A stretch of DNA of 64,000 nucleotides, taken from the NCBI GenBank assembly GCA_015143295.1, contig CM026551.1:12883827-12947826 (forward strand), in the 5' to 3' direction. Both the position numbers and the translations under genes were made by a program. Shown piece after piece: positions 34,650 through 48,100 of the stretch. The stretch's first letter is position 1. Each line of letters begins with the position of its first letter. The DNA is from Tetracentron sinense (Eukaryota > Streptophyta > Magnoliopsida > Trochodendrales > Trochodendraceae). The notes under the pieces are model-generated. The model ran no database searches. It had not been told where the DNA came from and saw only the letters and a program-made list of their open reading frames with translations.

Positions 34650-35095
34650 CCATTTCCGGGGGACGAGATCCAACTGATGTTGTACGTCGCTAGCCCGATG
34701 CAAATGTCCATGGACCACGTTCTTTATGATAAAATACCAAACCCAAAATCGAATCACATATACATTGAGAAAGGGAGAGAGCAAGTACAGAATCATTATC
34801 GATGGAGGCAGAGAGAGGATGGATTTGAATCCCACATTTTTAAGAGATAGAGAACGAACAACGCATTTTTAAGATTAGATATGTGAAAAGAGCAAAATTA
34901 ATGACTCTAGAGACCCAATGAGGGGCAATTTATAGAGAGAATTAAGCCAAAGGCGTGATACTGATACCTAATTAATATCTTTCAAAACGTAATTTGCATT
35001 TTTGGAAATAATATTAAGAGGGGTTTCGATATCTTTCTAAATATAGAGCTCAAATGCATGCATGAGCATGACAATAGCAGAGTACAAATCCTCCC
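34650..35095 (-). repeat. Promoter-like repeat P, copy 10
   Basis: Contains GTCGCTAGCCCGATGCAAAT, the antisense frame MGFKSILSLPPSIMILYLLS, and CAATTTATAGAGAG. It ends at ATGACAATAGCA, where a palindromic element follows. Confidence 0.6.
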
Positions 35096-35097
35096 GG

Positions 35098-35325
35098 TGG
35101 CATTTGGATTGGATTTTTTTGGCCAAAAATCAATTTTAATAAAATTGATTGTATAGAAATTCATGATCAAATAATCATTTTTTTAAATAATAGTGTTCGA
35201 AGAATACGAAGTTGAGATACTCGCCAACCGAACACTATTATTTGAAAAAATTATTATTTGACCATTAATTTCTACACAATCAATTTTATCATAATTGATT
35301 TTTGGCCAAAAAAATCCAATCCTAA
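35098..35325. mobile_element. Near-perfect palindromic MITE, about 228 bp
   Basis: The left half from GGCATTTGGATTGGATTTTT, through GGCCAAAAATCAATTTTA, to AATAATAGTGTTCG is mirrored almost base for base by the right half, ending AAAAATCCAATCCTAAAGCC. The loop is short (about 25 bases near 35205). It would form a hairpin over 90 bp long. Confidence 0.75.
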
Positions 35326-35396
35326 AGCCCCACTAGTCGGCCCCTAATACTAGAATTGATTTCATGCATCGCACTTGCATCCCACTACTATATTTT

Positions 35397-36030
35397 TCTA
35401 CTACTATAAAAGAGAAAGAACTGACTAAAACATTGTTCAATTTTGTTATAATGACAAAATTAGTCATATTTATCTTCGACTTTCTTCTTTACTATTATAA
35501 TGGGAGAGGCAGGCGTAATTGATTTTTCTGAAATTCCCATACTACCCCTATATAAAAACAAAATCTTGATTTAATGTTTTGCTTTAAAACCCAAACTACC
35601 CTTGCCTTTGATTTAATTTCCAAACTACCCCTTACTCATCTATCTTTTTAGAATCCTTTTTAGAATCACAGCCAATCGCGATTAAACTCAGGGAGAGTTC
35701 AATCGCACCCGTGAGGTTAACACGTGTCCCTTTTAACTCCTATTAACCATGGTTTAACTCCTTCCCCACGCTCTCAAGTGCATCACGTGCTACTAGCAAG
35801 TTCAATCACACCCACGGGTTAACACGTGTCCCTTTTAACTATTGTTAACTCCTTCCCCTTGCTCTCACGTGCCACCCGCTAGTTACTGTAAAGAGAATTG
35901 GCCAATTAAAAATGATTGAATTGTCATAATGATAAAATTACCCCCCACCCCCCACTGGGATCCCTCTTCTCACTCTCTCGTCCTCCCATCTCTCATCTCT
36001 CTCCCGTGCATCACACGTGCATCCCACTAG
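35397..36030 (+). mobile_element. Helitron relative of 34007-34239, carrying a nested Helitron
   Basis: Starts TCTACTACTATAAAAGAG, shares ATAATGACAAAATTA with the 233-bp element, and ends in a CCGTGCATCACACGTGC hairpin followed by ATCCCACTAG. The shared body is split by the second element at 35486-35882. Confidence 0.6.
35486..35882 (+). mobile_element. Non-autonomous Helitron with two successive 3' ends
   Basis: Starts TCTTTACTATTATAATGGG. It has a first hairpin-like end, AAGTGCATCACGTGCTACTAG-type, finishing at 35796, then about 80 bases later a second 3' end finishing CCGCTAG at 35882. A partner with the same layout, including both ends, lies on the minus strand at 58115-58508. It contains the AACACGTGTCCCTTTTAACT motif also seen in the foldback MITEs. 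Confidence 0.65.
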
Positions 36031-37123
36031 CTATGCTCAAAGTACCTTAACTTCTTTGTCATCAAACCTTCGGTCAAAGCCTCTGGGCGTGGAAGGGTGA
36101 TAGAAAGCTCCTTACTCTTTGTGATGATGAAGGCTGGGGTACAATCACCGGTTGGGTTTGGGTGATAGTACCTCCCCACACCCACCCATCATCACATTCA
36201 TCTCCAAGAGGCACAAAAATGGTGATTTTGTGATGCTTTTAACGAATCCAGCCTTCATCCATTTGTTTTTCTGCACCATTTGCTCGCACCCACTACAATT
36301 TGATCACACCAAATCCGACTCTATGCTTCACACTGTTCCTCTTCATGTTCCAGCCACTACCTCTAGTATCAATTGCAAGCACCAGCAATCTTTCTATGCC
36401 TCATTTCTATCTCAATACCGGCACCCACCTTCACCTTCGAAGGTGAACTAACTGCATATAAAACTGTCCGTGTTCAATGGAGAACCCCCACCTCCAGTTT
36501 GTATAAAATGCAATTTTGATGGACCTGCATAGGCTAATCCGAGAGGAGTCCATATCTATACATTAATAAAAATCAAATATTTCTCCCAAATAAATAACGA
36601 CCTTGCTCTGTTGCGTGCTAGGGAAACTTTAGGGTTTAGCAACAGAGGTTAAAATTAATGGCAATGGTAAAAATAGCCTTAAAGAGCTAAACCCTAGGCT
36701 TTCACTAGGACTGAAAAAGCTAGCAACAGACGTATGGCTCATTTCTCTAAAAGTATGTCCTGAAAATCTGATGAAATGGAGAAGTTGCTTGATGGTGTCA
36801 CAGAATGAAGGTCATCAAAAATTGAAGAAATTTTCTGAAGCACAAGGTGGTCTTAACATACATTTACAAATCTGCTCCTTCCGAAGGTTTGAGAGCCATG
36901 AGCAAACTATCTCCCCCCAATGACAAATTGGGTGTACACATGGTATAATCAAAAGTAACTAATTCTAAAAAATATAGAAGAAACATAACTCACATTCAGC
37001 ATTTACCAGCTGCAAATGAGGGGGGGGGGGGGGGCATAATATAATAAAAAAAGATAATTAATTCATAAAAACATAGGAAAAAATACAACTCACTTTACGA
37101 TTGTGACAAAATTGATGAAAACA
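36031..37123. other. Intergenic region 3' of MRD1, no clear gene
   Basis: An open frame at 36152-36451 has no recognisable domain. At about 36471-36555 a short PPPPVCIKCNFDG-like stretch resembles the start of RNase H-like domains and breaks at once. A run of 15 G lies at 37020-37034. I see no supported coding gene. Confidence 0.4.
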
Positions 37124-39120
37124 CTATTCTGCAATCCTTCCAAAATTAACACTACCTTCATGGACAATGGATGAGTGCTTCCTTTTCTTGGATAACTTAG
37201 TCGGATTCTGAAACCCGCTTTGTTCGTCAGTGAACTGGGCAGCTGTTCGAGCCCGTAATTCTTCCAAGCTTTCACCTTCCTTCGCTCGCTCTAGAACCTG
37301 AAAGTTGTGGGAGTTATAACCAGGAACCTGTTACATCTGGGTGCATTAGGGAACCACTAAGAGACTTACCAGATGCCGACCATACAGGTGAGTGCTGGAG
37401 AGAGCTTGAAGTGCATTCTGTGCCTCTTGCTTTGTAACATACTCCACAAATGCAAAGCCTCTATGGTTGCCAAACTTCATTGGCAGCCTTAATCTCTTAA
37501 TCTACATGATAAGAAGATATCTGAGAAAATGCCCATTTGGTAAACCAACAGAATTTTCAATAGGGATCATCTCAAGTCCCTTAGCAGCTTGATAGGGTAC
37601 TCATGCATATCTTTGTTATTCCATTTGCCTTGCTTCTTTTAATGAATATCAATTATCTTGTTAGGAGCAGGATAAAGGGAGTGAAATGGAGGCAAATTCA
37701 TTCACAGCCATATTTACAACCATTTAAGATTCAATCATTATGAAAGAACGAATGTCAAAGATGCAATGGTTATAAGATTGAGTCTCAAAAACATGAGCTA
37801 TGTCAAATTAGTACAGTGCATAGCAACCAAAATCACTCACAGCATTTGCTCAAAGAGGGTTTAAAAATGCACCGCACAAAAAGAGAAAAGGAGTGAGGGT
37901 TAATCAGATATAATCCATGAGTAAGAGAAGTTGCAAAACAAAAAAATTTACCAATTTTAGCAAGCTTAAAGTCCTATTGCTGATTAATCCAATAAAATAA
38001 CTGAGGCTTTATAAGAAATAGGTAAGAGCTGAGCATGAACCACATAGTTTCTTTGGAAGAAAACATCTAATATAAAGACACCCTCTTAAGCAGCAACCCG
38101 AACAACTCACCAGCTTCCTGGACATATTAATAACTTGACTATCGAATTTAACACATTACATGTACACCTGTGTGGAGGAATGTAAGGTGAGCACAGGTTG
38201 TTAATTCTGGTGTGAGCATCATTTGACATTGATATGAAGTTGGGGGAGGAAGAACATGGTTTAATAGGCTGATGGCTCATATAATTTGTCAGGTACAAAA
38301 AAATGCCAAAAAACAATGATCTCATTCTACAAGTTCATTGAAAATTGTAGAAACTTCCTACCTAGTTAAACTGACTAAATACCAAGCTCAGGTTTCAAAG
38401 TGTGGGCAAGGCTAACTTTTCGCAAAATGAAATTATTCACCAGTTATCCTGACAGCTTATGCCTATTTTGAAGATTGTCACATTTCAAACTGATAAATAG
38501 TTTAATAGTGAATGTGTGTGTGTGGGGGGGGGGGGGGGGGGGGTATCAAAAACATGCAGAATTAGGATCTCCCTGAAATATCCTCATAAGTTCTTATGAT
38601 CACAAAATTCGAAGGCCACTAAGAGAAAATGCAGGATATTTTCATGCATATACTGTATACCATGTTCTATAGAAGGGCGATGACTAATAATCACCTGGCC
38701 AAATGAACTAAACAGCTGCCTTAGATCCTTTTCCGTTGCCTCAAAAGCAACATTTCTCACAATTAATTTTGTTGAACTTCTGTCATTCTCAACTTTTTTC
38801 ACCATTTGCTCATCTTTCTTGGCATGACAAAGTTGCAAAATAAGAGCATGTCCATCCAAAACAGTTCCCTGAATTAGAAAACATCAGAGTTGCATTAGTT
38901 AACTAAGATTACAGGAAGAAAAATGAATATAAAAATAATAATTGATTATGCATCATAAAAATATTACCTGCAAATCCCTGCATACACTTGCGGCCGTTTC
39001 CGCAGAATCAAGCTCGATAAAACCAAATCCCATTGAGACATTCTTCCCATTTTTCAGGTGCTTCTTTACCTGACAGGGACAGAACTATAATATAAGAAGA
39101 ATGCTACAAAAAAATATATG

Positions 39121-39181
<61 letters not shown>

Positions 39182-42100
39182 GAGACCCATGAATATTACC
39201 CTAACACTTCGGATCTTTCCCTCCACGCTTTTATTAAAATGCTTTCTCAAACACTCATCAGATGTCTTGAAATTCAGATTCTTGACAAAAAGAGACCGTG
39301 ACTGTAACAAGAACAATGGAAGATATCATCAGTGATCAAATGGATTGCATACAAAGAACAGGCACGGGTTTCCAGAAGCATGCAAATAACAACAAAGAGT
39401 TGACGATATGTCAATCAATTCATAGGACTGTCTTTTGTCAATATCAATTTCAATAATCAATACAAGTATCATATGTAGCTCAAATAGTTATGTACTCATT
39501 TTAACATTATCTTAACCAACTGTTAATTTGGTAAGGTTAGTGATTATCTCTGTTTGTTGTTGATGATGTCATGTGAGAGATGCAGGATGACAATCAAAAT
39601 GTAAGAAATCAAACAAATTGCATCAAAAAGCTGTCTGTGATCCACAAAATAAAATTATTCTAATTTTTATCATGTAGAGAAATTTTTAAATAGTCCAGGT
39701 AGTTCTGGGAAGAACCATCTTCAAGGAAAAAAGATCTAGAGAAACTTTAACCTTCTAGGCAGAAATTAGGCTTCTTGTCGCATTGTAGATGTAAAGGTCC
39801 AAACAGATTATCTAGGGTGTGACATATGTATAAGCTACAACGAATATATCATAGAACATGTTTACTGCGGTCATTTTACATATATCGTTCAATTAAAGAA
39901 AGTAAACAAGATAGCCAACAGCTTCAACAAAGACAAGCTGTCAGCAAGCTAACAGGTAGCATTACTTTCTAGAGTGCATATATACGCCCAAAAACAACCC
40001 AGAATGCTTGTCTGACCCAAGGGAATCAAGCATAATAACCAAGACAGCCAGCCACAGCTACAACTAGCAGCCCATCTCCCGGCCACATGCAATGAAGAAT
40101 GGAAGATAAAGAAACAAACATGATAAATAATAACAAAGGCATACGAAGAATACCATGAAAAAAAATCGAGTGAGGCAAAGAGTTTGCAAACACATTATTT
40201 CGTTCTTTACTATACCAATAAACAAATGCGTAAATATTATTCAACCACATTAACTCTTTTACTCAGAAAGTAGGTTCAACTCATGAATGAAAACTGTTGG
40301 GTATAGAGATCAATAATGACCAAATGAAACATAGAAAGTCCTTCCAAGAGATGGAATCTCCTTCTCTAAATTAGTGTTTCGACCTCTCATATTGATAGGG
40401 AGAAAAATTACTTGGCCGGTAGGCTTGCTAATGCTAGGGTGTCTCAAAATACTCTTAGGGTGTCTCAAAATACCCTTGTTATTTGGATCATTTAGTTTGT
40501 AATCACTCCTTGCTGGGGCATTCGGAGAGAAAAGAATGAAAAGAAAAAAAATGAAGACTTGTATGCATATTTAAAAGTCAATAAAGGAAATCTATCCATG
40601 ACTAGAAAAGAACGAAAAGGAATGTATAGAAAGGAATGCATAAAAGATGTCAAACCTCAATCCTATCAGGATCAATATCCACTTCCAATAGTTCTTCCAT
40701 GCTTTGCTCTAGTAAGACTCTCTTGACATCCTTTTCACCAACAATGATATTATTCTGTGCATTGGCCTCTAATGTTGATTTTTGAATGAGAATGTTGCTG
40801 GGAGCCCATTCCAAATACAATGGAGCATCTCTATTGTAAAATGAAAAGAAACAGTTAAGCCCATCCTCTGGAAATGGTTATATAGAGAACGCTTTCGATG
40901 GAAGGAATGATAACAAAAGATTTTAACAGTGAAAATAGGCATTCATATCAAGAATGACAAAGTTAGTAACCATTGCAAATTGACACAAACGAAAGCAAGT
41001 GAACATAAAGAAATGTAAAAGAAAAGAGGCGTGCAAAACAGAAAAAAGAAGAAAGAATGGAACCACCAAAAAATACGTGAGCTGCAAGAAGCTAATACTG
41101 GATATAAATTTTAAGTTTTGAACATTAAAGGAAATAGTTATGCAGCAAAAAGGTGCTCCTAAAATGGTTGGCCCCAATGGCTTGCAGATATAGCAAGCAA
41201 TCATATCTCTGATTATCAGGAATGAGCTAACCTAACAGGATAGGCTATAAAAAAAAAGAGAGAAAAGCATGTATAGATGTGGAGATATATCTATAGGGTA
41301 ATGCTAGCTACAGTTTTTTAAAGTCATTTTCTTTAAGGGAAAAGACGTATTATTGTCTTCCATTAAGAGAAAGACGTGTTTTGAACCAACACTTTGTCCA
41401 CTTAAAAGAAGAGTGTGTCTTAAAAGGAAGTGATGATATATATATATATCCAAAAACGAAAAGAAAAACCAATGAACAAAATTTTGTTGGTGGGTAAGCC
41501 AGATTCAACACCAATAAAAACATTTCTACAAAGGGAAGCAAAGTTCCCTCCAATATGATACTAGAGGAATGCCCATAATTACAATCACGACTCACGAGAA
41601 GCAAAGCGAAAGTTAGAAGCGGGAAGCAAGGCTCCAAAAATCCTAGGGAAATGAGAAGCGAGAAACGATTAAGAAGTGGTTGAGGATGCGTGAAGAAAGG
41701 GAGCAAGAAGTGATTGACGAAGCAAGTATAAATTTTGGAGGGTTCTACCAATGAGTCAAATCCTCTAGGCAACACCTAGGTGATAGGGGGTTCCCTAGGT
41801 GAGGCAATGCCTAGGCATCGCTTAAGAGATGCCCAAGTGCCCACCTAGATCATGATTAGGCAATAGGGTCTTGGCTAGGCAAGGCGGTGGCCTACGCAAC
41901 AATTGGACTACACTGGGTTCTACACAAGGTTGTTAAATTGTAATTGAATCGTAAAATCGTTTTAAGACTGATTCGATTCAAATCGTAAGATTCAATCCGG
42001 TTTTTTAAAAAGTTGTTTAAAATACTTAAAAAGTAAAAAAAAATGGAATAATTTCATTCATATCTATTGATTAAAGCAAGTAATGAACATTTCATTGCAT

Positions 42101-45100
42101 ACACTATATAAAACACGAAAGAAATCCATAAAACGAAACATAAACTCCAATATTATCAAAGATAAATCAACCAAAGTAAATTCATATAATCATGTTGTAT
42201 GAAATCAAGTATCAAAAGACTTGTACAATCAAAAAGACTAATAAAATAAACTATCAAGTACTCCAAGAGTCAAACTCTCCAACTTCATCTCTTTCTTCTT
42301 CATCCTTTCTTCTCTCTTCTATCTCTTTTTTTTCCCGTTTCACAACAATAGAAAGAAAACTCAAATATGGGTTTTGGCATGTTAGTAATAGGGGTTTTCT
42401 CATTTATTCTCTCTTCTTAAAAGACATAAGTACCTTTAGAAAATTGAAAAGATAAAAAATATTAAAAAACATTTTTTAAGTATCAGTCCATAATAGGGGT
42501 TTCAAGCTCGAATCGCATGAATCGTATGATTTGAATCGCAAATTAAATGGGATTTACTCATTTACGATTTTCACCTTAGAGTTGAACCATTTTGTCTACA
42601 ATTTGATTCAAATCGTAAAAATTTGAATCGCAAATCCCAACGATTTAACAACCATGGTTCTATATTATGCTCCTAACAATCTACATATATATATATAGTT
42701 AAATCTTATTTTTGTGTTGTTACTTGTCAGCGATGATGATATTATCTATGTTGTTGAAGGTTTAGCATAACCAAGTCCCTGTTTTATAAAGGGAACCTAT
42801 TAGGAAGCTTCATTTCACATGAAATTAGAGGATATAGCTGAAGTCGTGGCCAATCTTTATTTCCATACAAGTTCTTTCTTGTTAGCCTTAGCATTTCTAA
42901 ATGCAATAAGAAAATATTGGTTAAGTAAAACCATTGTAAATTGGATGTCTTTCAAATGAAAGAATAACAAGAAAAGAGAGAGAAAAGTAGAGAAAACAAA
43001 TATGGAATTAGTTATAAATTAGTTTGTTTCATTTTTCTCTCGTTTTCTTCATGATTTCTATAATCTCTCCACTTACCAAAGAGCATTTCCAAACACTTCC
43101 CATGAGCTTCCCAGGAAGTGAGATTGTTACCTTGGACAAGGCTTCCCTGCAGGCTCCAACTATGGCATGACAGTCATCATCATCATTGCCTTATCTCATC
43201 TAGTGGCATAAGAGTGCAAGTATAGATTAAAAGATATATCCAAAGGATCTAATAGTCTACCAAATGCACTCATAACAGGGGGCAGCTATTTATTGTAACT
43301 TGTCTTATGTGTTGGTGTTGTGTCGTGTTTAGCAGTTGAAATTGTGACTTTTTTTTTGTTAATTATGACGGACACTCAGATTATTTAAGAACTCAAGAAT
43401 TTAGATTACTTTTCTCCTAAATAGACTTCCCTCATCTCACAGTGAATTTACATATTCTTGGGCACAACAGGAGTAATGATTTGTGAATGGAAATGTCAAA
43501 TAACCATATATAGGTGACTTTGCTTATGGTGAATGGGGAAACACTTACATGGTTGACTGTTTTTCATTCATAAGTAATGTTCTATGTTTTGAATTTTGAA
43601 CACCAAAAAAAGATTCCATGTTTGTAGTTAAAGCAATAAAATAACCCAGACGCTGACCAGCTCCATTAGAGAGATAAGTCCCTCAATAGCAGAGCTGTTA
43701 TCCTTCACAGCGCAAAGGATGCTGAAGAACAGAAAATGAAGAATGATGATAAAAAGACAATTAAACTTTTGTTGGTCTTTCATAGGGAATTGAAGGCGGT
43801 TTCATCCTTCTGGGAATAAGAGCTTCCCTATGTTAATGTTGTATGTGTTCTGGTGCATAGAGAGGCTACATAAGGCCCTGATGTTGGCTTCAACTGGTAA
43901 GAAAGATCCGATTCCCGGTTGTGGTAAAAGAAGTCATGCTCATGGCCAAGGTTGAGGTGATTCTGGTAGGAGAAGTTGCGACTGTAGGGGAGAAAATGAG
44001 ATTTTCTTATCACGGAAGACATAAAAGCGCACCAGACACATGGTGGATCGCCATGGGAAACCTTTATTAGCCATTGCTTGCTAGCATCATCTTCAATACA
44101 CCTGAATATCAGAGTGCTCCAGACTAGGCATTTACTTGTGGCATCCAACAACCTAGTAAATCAAATTATATTGTATCAGTTGCCTTTAATCCCTTAGTTT
44201 AGCTAAGAATCACCTGAAAGTGTCATCCCTTCCAAAGCTAACTCGAATAGTAGCAAATTCAAGAATTACTGATCCTAAGCAAGTTGAGACATTAGTGTGA
44301 AGAAGCCACTGTGAGGCGAAGTATTATTACTCATCAGATTAGACAAGTGATCTTTTCTATTGTCTGTGCGAGCATTGTCTGTGCGAGCAAGTAAATGAAA
44401 TCTAGAGTTATTACGGGAAGACTGGATTTCTATTCTGTTCAAATTGCACATCAAATTTTCATTCCCCAAACACTTGTAAATATCTTCTTACTTAATACAA
44501 TTATTGATAATTATAAGAAAAACAATACAATTTCAACTTGTTGGATATCAAATGATTATTAAAATATAGATTAATTATTGTTGTCAAGTGTTTTAATCAG
44601 TGACTAGAAGAGAAACCAGATGAAGTTACTTGTAACGCTTATATGCTAAGCCTTTGAAAGCTGCACGCGCTTCAGCTGCCTCAAGGAAAACAACCTGAAA
44701 TATCATGCACCGGGCATAAATAAGTGAAAAGGAATACTACTGCTTATATAGCCGGACAACATTGCAAAGCATGGCAAAATGAGAAAGACAAACACCTCTC
44801 TCGTAGAAAGTTTATGTGCGATCACCATGTAACCACTTAACAACCATTTAACATTAACTTCAACAAGTTCCACCATCATTCAAGATGCTTATTTAACTAA
44901 CAATGATAAAACCTTATAAGGTAATGAAAAAACACATCATTATAAACAACGGTTCTTCAACCAAAGAAAGAGGAAAAGAATCATTGCCCTATAACTAGAG
45001 TCACTAGACTGATCTACAACAAAATAGAAGAAACAGTAATTAAGTGGGATTACATCAAGAAAAAAAATTACAGAAGACTCAAAAGTAATTATATTGGGGA

Positions 45101-48100
45101 GGAACTTAAGAGAAATGCGCATTAATTGCAATTGATCACTTTTTCTTGAATACCCACATTGTGAAAATGTGTATTATACACAATACACACAGACACAAAC
45201 AAAGCTTTGCATCTGTGTGTGTAAAATACACATTTTTTCATAAAAATGATATTGATTAAATAATTTAAGGGAAACACGAAAGGAGCCAAAAGGCTTTTAT
45301 GAGAATGGAACACCAAAGGTGTGGCATAGTAATACAAAATGAAAATTTCCTATATTATGAACTAAATGTGAACAACATCCTAGAACCAAGCACCTATGTA
45401 GTTTATGTTAAAAGTAAAATGGCCTCCACCATATTGATCTCAATGCTCCTAGAGTATAACAGTAGGATCTAGTACCAACTGAAGAACCATCATAAATGAA
45501 ACTTAATAAGAAAGTATGCAACTTTGAGGGTTTTTTTTTTCAAACAAACATTTTTTGTAAATATGTAAATCTTACACTGTACTGTGTAACCAGCTACTTT
45601 AAAGCAGGTAACAGAAGTTCATGAAACAATTATACTTTCCTCCAACCAGAGATGAAGCATAGAAAACTTACCAAAATCCTAACATTATAGAGTAACTAGA
45701 AGTGATATATAGCACAGCAAGTGTTAGCAAATATTCGAACCATATCACTCCAGAAAATAATGACACGAATGCATACCAAGGCCAATGTTTTTGTTGGGGG
45801 GAGAATAATTTTGTCCAAACTCCCGAAATTTCCGAACATCTTAGCAAGATCGCCTTCAGAGGAACCATACGGCAAGTTCTTCACTAATAGGACATGGTTG
45901 CTTCTTTTAACACCATCACTTTTTCCAGCAGCAAATTCATCTAAAGCAGCTATATTTACTCCAGCATTTACTAAAGATTTTTTTGTCTCTGCAATCACGT
46001 GAGTTTCTCCCAGAGCAATACGCACAGCAAGATCATCTGCTTCCCGATCAAGTAAATCACTTTTACTGACACCATATTTCCTAGCAATGTTTTCAACAAC
46101 CTATTCAATATACAGGAGTGGATATGAGAACAAATTTTCAGAATAGGCTATAGAGTAAACATACTCCAAAAGGTTGACAAAAGTATGAATCTAGGAAGCC
46201 TACTTGAGAAAAGTAAACATATACAGTAATGAACTACTATATATGCAACAGTGAGATGTCATACCTAAGATAAGAAGCGGAATCTTATACAGAGGTAACC
46301 TTTAATCAAGTATTACTCTTATGGTATAAACAATCGCTGAAACCATTACATAACGGCCGTTATGATACGGTTTTGGCTGTACCTGAACCGTTACGAACAG
46401 TGACACACTATTATACATGTTAAGTGCGAGTCAGTTACGTAACGGACGTTATGTAATGGTTTGGCATTATGTAAAGACTGTTTCAGCATTATGTAATGGT
46501 TTCAGTGATAAATGATAATAAATCAAGTTGGCATATGAAAATCAAAACAAAAGGGCAAAATGGACGTTGTTAGGTAAAGTCCATTACGTAACGGTTTCGG
46601 CATTATGTAATGGTTTTGGCCAGAACTGTTATACAACCCATATCCAGTTTTTAAATCCTTGTCAAATAAAGTGAAACATTAAAGTAAACCACAACATGCA
46701 ACAGTAGCAATGTGATGGATGATGAATTTCAGTAGAATAATGTAGCAATAGTGAGTGATACATGAGAGCCTACTGCCCACTTATGAACTTTATTTAGCAT
46801 GACAATCAGCAAGAGTGTAAACTGTAAACATTATTCAGGTATTGTATGTGAACATCATTCCCTAATACAATACTATATTGTTATTAGTCAAAATTTTGCA
46901 TATGAATATATCTTTTTTTATAAGGATATTATTAACAAGAGAATATATAAGGGGCTAACTTAAAGACGATATCAGCCTAAAGGCAAGAGAAGTGGAAAAA
47001 CTATACCAAAGTCAAGACCAAAACCAACAGGATTTTTATCAATAAAATCTCTCAAATGAGAGCTGAAAAGATTTTTCATTCCAGAGAGCACTCTAGCTTC
47101 CTACCAAGAGCAATCATCAAAAACTCGATGTTTGCACTTCATCCAAATGGACCAGCAGATGGCAGCATAGTTAACAAGTATGGGTACGGGTATAATACGA
47201 CAATGATCTGTTCGGGAAGTACGGGTGTTATACGGCAAAGTACAGAAAAATAAAAAAATAATTAATAATTATAAATAAATAAATAAATCATGATATTGAT
47301 TAATAACAATCATTTAATATGAAATATGCGTTTAACACGAAAAAATACGGCAAAAACATGCGTATTGTACGCGTTTTATACATAATTCATGCATTAAACG
47401 GGTATTATACGGCGATACGGGTAAAATACGTAACATGGCAAAAGTACGCAGTTTTAAACGGCGACCCCCTCTCAAAGTATTATACAGGCACTATACGGGT
47501 ATAATACGGGTGTTTGGTAACTATGGATGGCGCCAGGGATCATGCATTTGATAATGAGATTTCTACCCTCTACCTCATCCAAATACAATAGAAACTTAAG
47601 GGGAAGACCCAGTTCTTGGACATGAAGTTAAAAAAACACGGACCCTATTTTCTTAGTGTAGCTGCAGTGAAGAAGTAAATGATCGATTTGCAATCCTTCC
47701 TTCCATCATACACAAACAGAATTAATTCGCAAATCGCCAAACTCTGCCCATAAGGTGATCTATAGTGAGCATTTTATCCAGTGTCTCTATCCCGGGAAGA
47801 ATATAATCAGTTAGTGACTAAACTCAACAATTGGTTATTCAAACTTCTACTTCAACATCTACTCTTGCAGTCTTGCACACTCAGGTACTCCTGCGTTTAT
47901 TGCTTTCCAATAAGGCAACAACCATACTCATGGGTAATTGATAGGAGCGTCTAATCATATGTCTAGTGAGTTAAATTTGTTTACTTCTTTAGATAAGTCT
48001 GTTAATACTTCTTCTGTTATCTTTGTTAATGGGTCTTCATCTTAACGTGTTGGACAAGGTGTAATTTGTCCTACACCTTCCATTTCTCTTTCATCAACAA

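Noticed and set aside
36152-36451. Plus-strand frame of 99 codons downstream of MRD1
   Set aside because: The composition is rich in His, Pro and Ser, with no family resemblance and no promoter or splice context.
39101-39301. Plus-strand frame with a Cys-Val run
   Set aside because: It translates the (TG)n microsatellite and the antisense of MRD1 exon 11.
41350-41775. Minus-strand frame of 141 codons in MRD1 intron 9
   Set aside because: It has no recognisable domain and overlaps repeat sequence inside a proven intron. It could be a decayed element, but nothing supports a gene.
44275-44469. Minus-strand 64-codon frame with a duplicated ARTDN motif
   Set aside because: A short tandem duplication (GTCTGTGCGAGCA twice) in intron sequence. 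There is no coding evidence.
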